From Alphaproteobacteria bacterium (lineage in GTDB: Bacteria > Pseudomonadota > Alphaproteobacteria > Caulobacterales > Caulobacteraceae), in the NCBI GenBank assembly GCA_025350685.1, contig JANXXK010000159.1, forward strand, positions 1 to 33,537: a stretch of DNA of 33,537 bases, read 5' to 3'. Shown one piece after another: positions 8,840 to 15,653 of this stretch. How positions within the stretch are numbered: the stretch's first letter is position 1; the number at the start of each line of letters is the position of its first letter. The position numbers and the translations under genes were made by a program. Under the pieces are notes generated by a model. That model had not been told where the DNA came from, ran no database searches, and saw nothing but the letters and a program-made list of their open reading frames with translations.

Positions 8840-9957
8840 GCCCGCCGCCCGCCGCCAATCGCTTCCTGTCGCTGGACGTGTTCCGGGGCCTCGCCGTCGC
8901 CCTGATGATCGTCGTCAACACGCCCGGTCCCGGCGCCCATCCCTACCCTTGGCTCCTCCACGCCAAGTGGTTCGGCTTCACCGCCGCCGACTGGGTGTTC
9001 CCCTCGTTCCTGTTCGCCGTGGGCTGCGGCATGGCCTTCGCCTTTGCGCGGCCGACCAGCCACGGCGCCTTCGCGGTGAAGGTCCTGCGCCGCTCCGCCC
9101 TGATCTTCCTCTTCGGCTTCGCTATGTACTGGTACCCCTTCGTGCACCAGGTTGACGGGGCCTTGAGCCTGATCCCGTTCGCCGACACGCGGGTGATGGG
9201 CGTGCTGCAGCGGATCGCGCTCTGCTATGCGCTGGCCGCCTTAGCCGTCCGCTACCTCTCGGTGCGCAGGCTGGTGGCGCTCTCGGGGCTGCTGCTCGCC
9301 GGCTACTGGGCCATCCTGCTGACGCTTGGCGATCCCGCCGACCCGCTCTCCAGGCTTGGCAATGCCGGGACCCACCTCGACCTCCTGGTTCTGGGCCAGA
9401 GCCACCTCTACCGCCGCGACGGCGGCTTCGACCCGGAAGGCCTGCTAGGGACCTTGCCCGCGACGGTCAATGTGATCGCCGGATACTTGGCCGCCCGCTA
9501 TCTCACCGGGGCCCCCGACCGCCGCCGCACGGTCATCAGCATGGCCCTGGCCGGTCTCGTCCTGGGGCTCGCCGCCCTGGCCTGGAACCCGTGGTTCCCG
9601 ATCGCCAAGAAGCTCTGGACCAGCAGCTTCGTCCTGCTGACCGTCGGCATCGACCTGGTGGTGCTGGCCGTGCTGGCCGCAGCCGTGGAGGGCCGTCCGC
9701 CCAACCCGGCGACCCGCTTCTTCCAGGTGTTCGGCCGCAACCCCCTGGTTATCTATCTGTTCTCGGAGCTGTTCGTGACCACCCTGAACCTGATCAAGGT
9801 CGCGCCCGACGCCGGCGTCTACGAGTGGATCGGCGGCCTGTTCCAGGCGCTGGCCCCGGGCCCGCCGGGCTCGCTGCTTTGCGCGATCGCCTACACTCTG
9901 GTCTGCTGGCTGCTTGGCTACCTCCTCGACCGCCGAGGGATCGTGGTGAAGCTCTGA
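8836..9957 (+). CDS. nagX: NagX / heparan-alpha-glucosaminide N-acetyltransferase-like membrane protein (DUF5009)
   Basis: 373 residues, about ten transmembrane helices. The start FLSLDVFRGLAVALMIVVN and the following HAKWFGFTAADWVFPSFLF are the signature of the family that includes lysosomal HGSNAT and bacterial NagX; the His of the second motif is a candidate for the acetyl-carrying residue known in HGSNAT. Near the C-terminus FFQVFGRNPLVIYLFSEL is also typical. ATG overlaps the GH89 stop (ATGA), so the two are translationally coupled. In bacteria nagX accompanies GlcNAc catabolic genes; a membrane acyltransferase acting on amino sugars is inferred. It fits with an upstream enzyme that releases GlcNAc. 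Confidence 0.82.
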   Translation: MSPPPAANRFLSLDVFRGLAVALMIVVNTPGPGAHPYPWLLHAKWFGFTAADWVFPSFLFAVGCGMAFAFARPTSHGAFAVKVLRRSALIFLFGFAMYWYPFVHQVDGALSLIPFADTRVMGVLQRIALCYALAALAVRYLSVRRLVALSGLLLAGYWAILLTLGDPADPLSRLGNAGTHLDLLVLGQSHLYRRDGGFDPEGLLGTLPATVNVIAGYLAARYLTGAPDRRRTVISMALAGLVLGLAALAWNPWFPIAKKLWTSSFVLLTVGIDLVVLAVLAAAVEGRPPNPATRFFQVFGRNPLVIYLFSELFVTTLNLIKVAPDAGVYEWIGGLFQALAPGPPGSLLCAIAYTLVCWLLGYLLDRRGIVVKL

Positions 9958-9986
9958 GCCGGTCAGGCCGGGCGGCATTGATCGCC

Positions 9987-10014
9987 TTGCCAATCGCGCG
10001 CCGGCCGCTAGCCT
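9987..10014 (+). promoter_or_regulatory. Possible promoter of the M20 peptidase gene
   Basis: TTGCCA (9987-9992), 16-base spacer, TAGCCT (10009-10014), 26 bases before the ATG at 10040. Position is right; the -10 match is weak. Confidence 0.4.
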
Positions 10015-10039
10015 CGGCCGAATCTTCGGGGGACGGCAG

Positions 10040-11452
10040 ATGCTCGGGATCATTGGAATTGCGGCCGCGACCGCCGCGGTCGCCGCCGCGCCGGCTCAGT
10101 CGCCGATGCCGCGTGCTGATCAGGTCGAGTTTCGGGCGCTCTACAAGGAGCTGGTGGAAACCAACACCACCCTGTCATCGGGAAGTTGCACGCTCGCGGC
10201 CGAGCGGATGGGGGCGCGCCTGAAGGCGGCAGGCCTCCCGGAGTCCGACCTGCATATCTTCACCGCGCCGGACCACCCCAAGGAAGGCGGCCTGGTCGCG
10301 ATCTATCCCGGGCGCGATCCGAAGGCCAAGGCTGTGCTGATGCTGGCCCACCTCGACGTCGTCGAGGCCAAGCGAGAGGACTGGACCCGCGATCCGTTCA
10401 CGCTGGTGGAGGAAAACGGCAATTTCTACGCGCGGGGCGCATCGGACGATAAGGCGATGGCCGCGACCTGGGTCGACACGCTCGTCCGGTACAGCCGCGA
10501 GGGCTACAAGCCGCGACGGACGCTCAAGATGGCGCTCACCTGCGGTGAGGAGACCAGTGGCGCCTTCAACGGCGCGGAATACCTGGCCAAGAACAAGCGT
10601 GATCTGATTGACGCCGCCTTTGCCGTCAACGAGGGCGGCGGCGGCATGCTCGACGCCGCCGGCAAGCCGGTGTTTGGGGCGATCCAGGTCGGCGAGAAGC
10701 TCTCCCAGAATTTCACCCTGGAGGTGACCAATCCCGGCGGTCACTCCTCCCGCCCGCTGCCGGACAACGCCATCTACCACCTGGCGCGCGCCCTGACGCG
10801 GGTTCAGGCCTACCGCTTCCCGGTGACATTCAGTGACACGACCCGGGACTATTTCACCCGCTATTCCAAGCTGCTGCCCACGCAGAAGCGGAACGCCATC
10901 GTCGCGCTCCTGAAGAACCCGCGCGATGAGAAAGCCCGCGCGATCGCCGAGAAAGACCCGGACAACAATTCCATCCTGCACACCAACTGCGTGGCTACGA
11001 TGCTGGACGCCGGACATGCGACGAACGCGCTTCCCCAGAGGGCGCGGGCGAACGTGAACTGCCGCATTTTCCCGGGCACGCCGACCGAAACCGTTCTGCA
11101 GACGCTCAATCAGGCGATCGGAGACCCGAAGGTGAAAATCACCCTGCGCGAGGTCCGCAACGCGCCCGCGCCGCCGCCGCCGCTCGATCCCAAGGTGCTG
11201 GGTCCCGCCGAGAAGCTGGCGGCCGAGATGTATCCGGGCGTGCCGGAGCTGCGGATCATGTCGGCCGGCGCGACCGACGGCGCGTTCCTGACGCCGGTCG
11301 GCATTCCGACCTACGGCATTTCAGGCGATTTCGGGGATCCGGACGGCGATGGCGTCCACGGCCTGAACGAGCGCGAGCGGGTGAAAGTGCTCTACGACAG
11401 CCGCGACTACCTCTATCGCCTGATGAAGATCTACGGCGACCAGCCGGACTGA
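10040..11452 (+). CDS. Secreted M20 family metallopeptidase
   Basis: 470 residues with an N-terminal signal peptide (MLGIIGIAAATAAVAAAPAQ). M20 metal-binding and catalytic motifs in order: LMLAHLDVV (His and Asp), RGASDDKA (bridging Asp), ALTCGEETSG (catalytic Glu pair), FAVNEGGGG, and near the C-terminus GISGDFGDPDGDGVHGLNER with the last metal His. The dimerisation (lid) domain includes NPGGHSSRP. Family members hydrolyse dipeptides or N-acyl amino acids with two zinc ions; the substrate here is unknown. ATG 10040 follows GGGGGACGGCAG. It is convergent with glpX, leaving a 30-base gap with no clear terminator. Confidence 0.9.
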   Translation: MLGIIGIAAATAAVAAAPAQSPMPRADQVEFRALYKELVETNTTLSSGSCTLAAERMGARLKAAGLPESDLHIFTAPDHPKEGGLVAIYPGRDPKAKAVLMLAHLDVVEAKREDWTRDPFTLVEENGNFYARGASDDKAMAATWVDTLVRYSREGYKPRRTLKMALTCGEETSGAFNGAEYLAKNKRDLIDAAFAVNEGGGGMLDAAGKPVFGAIQVGEKLSQNFTLEVTNPGGHSSRPLPDNAIYHLARALTRVQAYRFPVTFSDTTRDYFTRYSKLLPTQKRNAIVALLKNPRDEKARAIAEKDPDNNSILHTNCVATMLDAGHATNALPQRARANVNCRIFPGTPTETVLQTLNQAIGDPKVKITLREVRNAPAPPPPLDPKVLGPAEKLAAEMYPGVPELRIMSAGATDGAFLTPVGIPTYGISGDFGDPDGDGVHGLNERERVKVLYDSRDYLYRLMKIYGDQPD

Positions 11453-11482
11453 AGTCACCGCCCGCGGCCATCGTCCCCGCGC

Positions 11483-12436
11483 TCAGACGGGCCGCTTCAT
11501 CCGCACTTCGCGCACCGTCCGCGTGGCCGAGTTCATCACCAGGGTGTGGGTGTGCACGAAGCCGCCCTCCAGCTTCACCCCGTCCAGCAGGGCGCCGTTG
11601 GTGACGCCGGTGGCCGCGAAGATCGCGTCGGCGCGGACCATCTCGTGCAGGTCGTACTTCTTGTCGAAGTCAGTGATCCCCACGCGGGCCGCGCGGGCCT
11701 TTTCATCGGCGTTGCGGAACACCAGGCGGCCCTGGAACTGCCCGCCGACGCACTTCAGCGCCGCGCAGGCTAGCACGCCCTCCGGCGCCCCCCCCTGGCC
11801 GACATAGAGGTCGACGCCGGTCTCGGGATCGGCGGTGTTCATCACGCCCGCCACATCGCCGTCGGTGATCAGATAGATGCGGCAGCCGACGGAACGCAGG
11901 CTGGCGATGATGTCGGCATGCCGCGGCCGGTCCAACACGCAGACCGTGATCTCGTCAGCCGGGACGCCCTTGGCCTTGGCCAGCGCCGCGACGTTCTCGG
12001 CCGGGGTCTTGTCCAGGTCGATGATCCCCGCCGGATAACCCGGCCCGCAGGCGATCTTGTCCATATAGGTGTCGGGCGCGTTCAGCAGAGTGCCCTTCGG
12101 CGCCCAGGCCATCACCGCCAGGGCGTTAGCCATGGCCTTTGCGGTCAGCGTCGTGCCTTCCAGCGGATCCAGCGCGATATCGATCTTGTGATTGCCGCCC
12201 TTGCCGACCTTCTCGCCGATGTAGAGCATCGGCGCCTCGTCGCGCTCGCCCTCGCCGATGACGATCTCGCCCTCGATATCGAGGTCGTTCAGCGCCGTGC
12301 GCATGGCGTCGACGGCGGCCTGGTCGGCCTCCTTCTCATCGCCCCGGCCCACCTGTTTCCAGGCGGCGATGGCGGCGATCTCGGTGACGCGGACCGCGTC
12401 CAGCACCAGGCTGCGGTCCAGGATTTCGGAACTCAT
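11483..12436 (-). CDS. glpX: Class II fructose-1,6-bisphosphatase
   Basis: 317 residues, full length for GlpX. Motifs: AAWKQVGRGDEKEADQAAVD at the N-terminus, IVIGEGERDEAPMLYIGE and IDIALDPLEGTTLTA, which bind metal and the 1-phosphate, and DGDVAGVM and GQGGAPEGVL. It dephosphorylates fructose 1,6-bisphosphate in gluconeogenesis in the cytoplasm. It is the last gene of the run aminotransferase-hom-glpX, 41 bases after hom. ATG 12434-12436 is preceded by GGAG at 12 bases and GAGAGAC directly before the start. Confidence 0.96.
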   Translation of the reverse strand: MSSEILDRSLVLDAVRVTEIAAIAAWKQVGRGDEKEADQAAVDAMRTALNDLDIEGEIVIGEGERDEAPMLYIGEKVGKGGNHKIDIALDPLEGTTLTAKAMANALAVMAWAPKGTLLNAPDTYMDKIACGPGYPAGIIDLDKTPAENVAALAKAKGVPADEITVCVLDRPRHADIIASLRSVGCRIYLITDGDVAGVMNTADPETGVDLYVGQGGAPEGVLACAALKCVGGQFQGRLVFRNADEKARAARVGITDFDKKYDLHEMVRADAIFAATGVTNGALLDGVKLEGGFVHTHTLVMNSATRTVREVRMKRPV

Positions 12437-12477
12437 GTCTCTCAGCGTCTCCGGCCGTTCTTTTGGTCTTGCGCAGC

Positions 12478-13767
12478 TTAGATGCGGGCGATGCGTAGCA
12501 GCCTGGGGCGGTCGAGCACAGCCGGCAGCGCCGCAATGCGCTCAATCGCCGCCTTCAGCACCGATTCCGCCACCGCATGGGTGGTCAGCACGATCGGCAC
12601 TCCGTCAGCCTTTTCCACCGGCTTCTGCAGGAAGCTCTCGATGGAGACGCCGGCGTCGCCAAGGGTCTCGGTGACCGCCGCGATCACGCCGGGCTCGTCC
12701 TTCACCGACAGGCGTAGGTAGGCGCGGCCCAGGCTTTTCGAGGGATCGACCGGGGTGAACGGCTTCAAGTCGGTGGCCGGCTTCTGGAACACCGGCCGCA
12801 CCGCCCCGGTCATCACGTCGGCGATGTCGGCGGCGACGGCGGCGGCCGTGGGACCCGATCCCGCGCCTGGCCCCTGGATGAAAATCCGCCCGATCCGCGT
12901 CCCCTCGATGAACAGCGCGTTCAGTGCGCCTCCGGCCTGGGCCAACGGATGCGCCAGCGGCGCCAGCGACGGATGCACGCGCACCAGCACGCCATCCGGC
13001 GAACGGTCGGCCGAGGCCACCAGCTTGATCCGGTAGCCCAGGTCGCGGGCGAGCTGGATGTCGAGCAGGTCGACGCCCTCGATCCCCTCGATCTCGGCGG
13101 CGGCGTAGTTCGGCGCACAGCCGAAGGCCAACGCCGCCAGGATGGAGATCTTGTGGGCCGCGTCGAACCCGCCCACGTCCATGGTCGGATCGGCCTCGGC
13201 GTAGCCCAGCCGCTGGGCCTCGCCGAGCACCTCGGCGAACGAACGGCCCGTCGCCTCCATCTCGGTCAGGATGTAGTTGCAGGTGCCGTTGAGGATGCCG
13301 GCCACCGACTTCACGTCATCGCCGACCATGGCCTCGCGCAGCATCTTGACCGCCGGGGTGCCGCCCATGACCGCCGCCTCGAACAGCAGCGGCGCGCCCT
13401 TGGCCTCGGCCAGCGCTGCCAAATCGGCCCCATGCTCGGCGATCAGCGCCTTGTTGGCGGTGACCACGGGCTTGCCGGCCCGGAGCGCCGCCTCGACCGC
13501 GGCCTTGGCCGGCCCATCCGAGCCGCCGATCAGCTCGACGAAGACGTCGGTCTCCGGCGAATTTGCCAGCGCAACCGGATCGTCGAACCAGGGCAGGTTG
13601 GAAATGTCGAACGGCCGTGGCCTGGAGCGCGAGCGCGCGGAGACGCCGGTGACGGTCGCCCGCCCGCCCGCCGGCGCGAAGTCCGGCCGCTCGGCGAGGA
13701 AGGTCAGCAGGCCTGCGCCGACCGTTCCCAGGCCCGCGACCCCGATGCGCCAGGTTTTCTGAGCCAT
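12478..13767 (-). CDS. hom: Homoserine dehydrogenase with ACT domain
   Basis: 429 residues. N-terminal Rossmann motif GVAGLGTVGAGLL, catalytic region VVTANKALIAEHG, signature GILNGTCNYILTEM and LGYAEADPTMDVGGFDAAHK, then a C-terminal ACT domain (YLRLSVKDEPGVIAAVTETLGDAGVSI in outline) for feedback control, normally by threonine. It reduces aspartate semialdehyde to homoserine for Thr, Met and Ile synthesis. The ATG overlaps the aminotransferase stop in TAATG, so translation is coupled. A much longer frame reaching 14445 is antisense-like coding in another frame of the aminotransferase gene and is not part of hom. Confidence 0.96.
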   Translation of the reverse strand: MAQKTWRIGVAGLGTVGAGLLTFLAERPDFAPAGGRATVTGVSARSRSRPRPFDISNLPWFDDPVALANSPETDVFVELIGGSDGPAKAAVEAALRAGKPVVTANKALIAEHGADLAALAEAKGAPLLFEAAVMGGTPAVKMLREAMVGDDVKSVAGILNGTCNYILTEMEATGRSFAEVLGEAQRLGYAEADPTMDVGGFDAAHKISILAALAFGCAPNYAAAEIEGIEGVDLLDIQLARDLGYRIKLVASADRSPDGVLVRVHPSLAPLAHPLAQAGGALNALFIEGTRIGRIFIQGPGAGSGPTAAAVAADIADVMTGAVRPVFQKPATDLKPFTPVDPSKSLGRAYLRLSVKDEPGVIAAVTETLGDAGVSIESFLQKPVEKADGVPIVLTTHAVAESVLKAAIERIAALPAVLDRPRLLRIARI

Positions 13768-14987
13768 TACTGAGCCGCCAGGGCGTTGTGCGACCGGCCG
13801 AGAATCTCGTCGGCGTTGGCCAGGAATTTCTTCACATTGCGCGCGGCCTGGCGGATGCGATGTTCGTTCTCGACGAGGCCCACGCGGACATAGCCTTCGC
13901 CGTATTCGCCGAAGCTGACGCCGGGCGCCACGGCCACCCCGGCCTCCTCGATCAACAGCTTGGAGAACAGCAGGCTGCCGGCCGCCTTGAACTGCTCCGG
14001 CACGGGGGCCCAGGCGAACATCGAAGCCTGCGGCGAGGGGATGTCCCAGCCTGCCCGCTTCATGGTCTCCACCAGCACGTCGCGGCGCGACTTGTAGATC
14101 GCCCGGATCTCGTCGACGCAGTCCTGCGGCCCGTTCAGCGCCGCGGCCGCCGCCACCTGGATCGGCGTGTAGGCGCCGTAGTCGAGGTAGGACTTCACCC
14201 GCGCCAGGGCAGAGCAGATCCGCGCATTGCCGACCACCATGCCGACCCGCCAGCCGGCCATGGCGTAGGTCTTGGACAGCGAATTGACCTCCACGGCGAT
14301 GTCCTTGGCCCCGTCGATCTGCAGCACCGACGGCGGCGGGTTGCCGTCGAAATAGATCTCTGAATAGGCGATGTCGCTGATCACCAGCATGTCGTGCTTC
14401 TTCGCCAGTGAGACGGCGTCGCGATAGAAGTCCAGGTCCACGCACTGGGCCGTCGGATTGGACGGGTAGGAAAGGATCAGCACCGTCGGCGGCGGCGCCG
14501 AATGCTTCACCGCCCGGCTGACGCCTGCCAGATACTCCTCAGGCGACAGCGCCGGCACGTGGCGGATCACGCCCCCGGCCATGATGAAGCCGTAGGCGTG
14601 GATCGGATAGGCCGGGTTCGGGCAGACGATCACGTCGCCGGGCGCGGTCAGCGCCTGGGCGAGGTTCGCGAAGCCTTCCTTGGACCCGAGCGTGGCGATC
14701 ACCTCGGTGTCCGGGTCGAGCTTCACGCCGAAGCGGCGGTCATAGTAGCCGGCCATGGCGCGCCTGAGGCCGACGATGCCTTTCGAGGCCGAATAGCGCC
14801 CGGCCTTGGGGTCGCGGGCGGTCTCGATCATCTTGTCGACGATGTGCTTTGGCGTCGGCATGTCGGGATTGCCCATGCCGAAGTCGATGATATCCGTGCC
14901 TTGGGCGCGCAGGCGCGCCTTAATGCGGTTGACCTCCTCCAGGACGTAGGGCGGGAGGCGACGGATGCGGTGGAAATCGGGGGTCAT
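13767..14987 (-). CDS. alaC: Class I/II PLP-dependent aminotransferase, AlaC type
   Basis: 406 residues. Fold-type I motifs: DFGMGNPDMPTP, ILSYPSNPTAQCVD, ISDIAYSEIYFDG and the PLP-binding Lys239 in NSLSKTYAMAGWRVG; the C-terminal Arg for the carboxylate is in YVRVGLVENEHRIRQA. It resembles the glutamate-pyruvate aminotransferase AlaC, and by position in front of hom it may serve amino-acid synthesis from aspartate or pyruvate; the substrate is not settled by sequence. The ATG at 14985-14987 overlaps by four bases (ATGA) the stop of a 21-codon upstream ORF, whose leader contains competing hairpins. Confidence 0.92.
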   Translation of the reverse strand: MTPDFHRIRRLPPYVLEEVNRIKARLRAQGTDIIDFGMGNPDMPTPKHIVDKMIETARDPKAGRYSASKGIVGLRRAMAGYYDRRFGVKLDPDTEVIATLGSKEGFANLAQALTAPGDVIVCPNPAYPIHAYGFIMAGGVIRHVPALSPEEYLAGVSRAVKHSAPPPTVLILSYPSNPTAQCVDLDFYRDAVSLAKKHDMLVISDIAYSEIYFDGNPPPSVLQIDGAKDIAVEVNSLSKTYAMAGWRVGMVVGNARICSALARVKSYLDYGAYTPIQVAAAAALNGPQDCVDEIRAIYKSRRDVLVETMKRAGWDIPSPQASMFAWAPVPEQFKAAGSLLFSKLLIEEAGVAVAPGVSFGEYGEGYVRVGLVENEHRIRQAARNVKKFLANADEILGRSHNALAAQ

Positions 14988-15049
14988 GTGAAGGGTCTTG
15001 CGCCGCGGATTGCCCGGGTGCGGCTTTCATCGGAGGTGAGGTCGGGCAT
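14984..15049 (-). CDS. Small leader ORF (21 aa) overlapping the alaC-type gene
   Basis: Reads MPDLTSDESRTRAIRGARPF followed by T and TGA. ATG at 15047-15049 has GGAGA (15057-15061) seven bases upstream, a better ribosome binding site than that of the aminotransferase gene itself. Its TGA overlaps the aminotransferase ATG (ATGA), so reading it would deliver ribosomes to that start. It has three Thr, one Ile and five Arg codons among 21, not a classic attenuator run. No domain is recognised. It could be a coupling leader rather than a functional peptide. Confidence 0.45.
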   Translation of the reverse strand: MPDLTSDESRTRAIRGARPFT

Positions 15050-15056
15050 TGGATAG

Positions 15057-15106
15057 TCTCCGGGCCGGAGGCAGCCAAGCCATTGATCGATGAATTTTCT
15101 GCCTCC
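15057..15106 (-). promoter_or_regulatory. Two mutually exclusive hairpins in the leader of the aminotransferase-hom-glpX operon
   Basis: In the minus-strand RNA, GGAGGCAG (15106-15099) can pair over 8 bp with CTGCCTCC (15074-15067), loop 24 nt. Alternatively CTCCG (15070-15066) pairs with CGGAG (15062-15058), loop of 3, which buries the Shine-Dalgarno GGAGA of the small leader ORF. The two structures share bases 15067-15070, so only one can form. There is no U-run after either, so control of translation is likelier than termination. The first hairpin begins 8 bases after the stop of the lipoprotein gene and may merely mark its 3' end. Confidence 0.45.
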
Positions 15107-15114
15107 GCGGGGCC

Positions 15115-15576
15115 CTAGTGCTTGGCCGGCGGAGGCGGTGTAGCTCGCTTGCGCAGGGCTGCGGCGAAGGCCTCGGTGTCCGCCGTGGTCGCCGCCGGCA
15201 GGTCCGGACCCACCGTCGCGCGCGCCTCGGCGGCGAAGGCGTCGGTGGTGTGCTGCAGCGTCCAGGTGGTCTCGGCCGTGGCCTGTTCCAGGTCGGCGGC
15301 GGCCTGATCGTTTTGGCCGGCGGCGACGCCGTACTGCTTGCGCGGCCGCACATCCTTGGGAACCGCGGGCACGCCGGCAAAGGTCGGATAGGCGGCGTCG
15401 GCGCGCACCAGCTTGGGCACTTCCTTGGCGATCGGCGAGCGTGGATCGACCTGGGCGTCGGCAAACGGATTGCCCACGCACCCGCTCAGCAGCGCGCAGC
15501 CCGCCACGCAAACCATCAGCTTTGCGGCCGCATGGCTTTGACGGGCTTTCACAAAAAGGCTCACGCGCGCATTCAT
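15115..15576 (-). CDS. Small lipoprotein of unknown function
   Basis: 153 residues from the ATG at 15574-15576. The N-terminus has basic residues, then AAKLMVCVAGCALLSGC: a signal peptide with lipobox LSGC, so a lipid-modified, membrane-anchored protein is expected. The remainder is Ala-rich (VRADAAYPTFAGVPAVP, QAAADLEQATAETTW) with no domain I recognise; it ends in APPPPAKH-like Pro/Lys residues. A shorter start at 15516 would give only the signal peptide core. No good ribosome binding site is visible for the long form. It is divergent from phaC (78-base gap) and upstream of the aminotransferase operon. Confidence 0.7.
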   Translation of the reverse strand: MNARVSLFVKARQSHAAAKLMVCVAGCALLSGCVGNPFADAQVDPRSPIAKEVPKLVRADAAYPTFAGVPAVPKDVRPRKQYGVAAGQNDQAAADLEQATAETTWTLQHTTDAFAAEARATVGPDLPAATTADTEAFAAALRKRATPPPPAKH

Positions 15577-15653
15577 AGTGTGTCCGGTCTTATGCGATGA
15601 TCGGCCAAGGCGAAAGGGCGTGCGCGTTTTCGCGCCTTCGAGAGGACGGAACC

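Noticed and set aside
12478-14445. Very long minus-strand open frame that adds over 200 residues before hom
   Set aside because: The extra part lies inside the aminotransferase gene in another frame, is Arg/Gly-rich without family motifs, and the hom ATG at 13767 with TAATG coupling gives the normal length.
14984-15049. Classic threonine attenuator leader peptide
   Set aside because: Only three Thr and one Ile codons, scattered, and no hairpin with U-run follows; the coupling role is more likely.
15057-15106. Known SAM-II or SAM/SAH riboswitch
   Set aside because: I could not find the conserved cores of these classes; only simple hairpins are visible.
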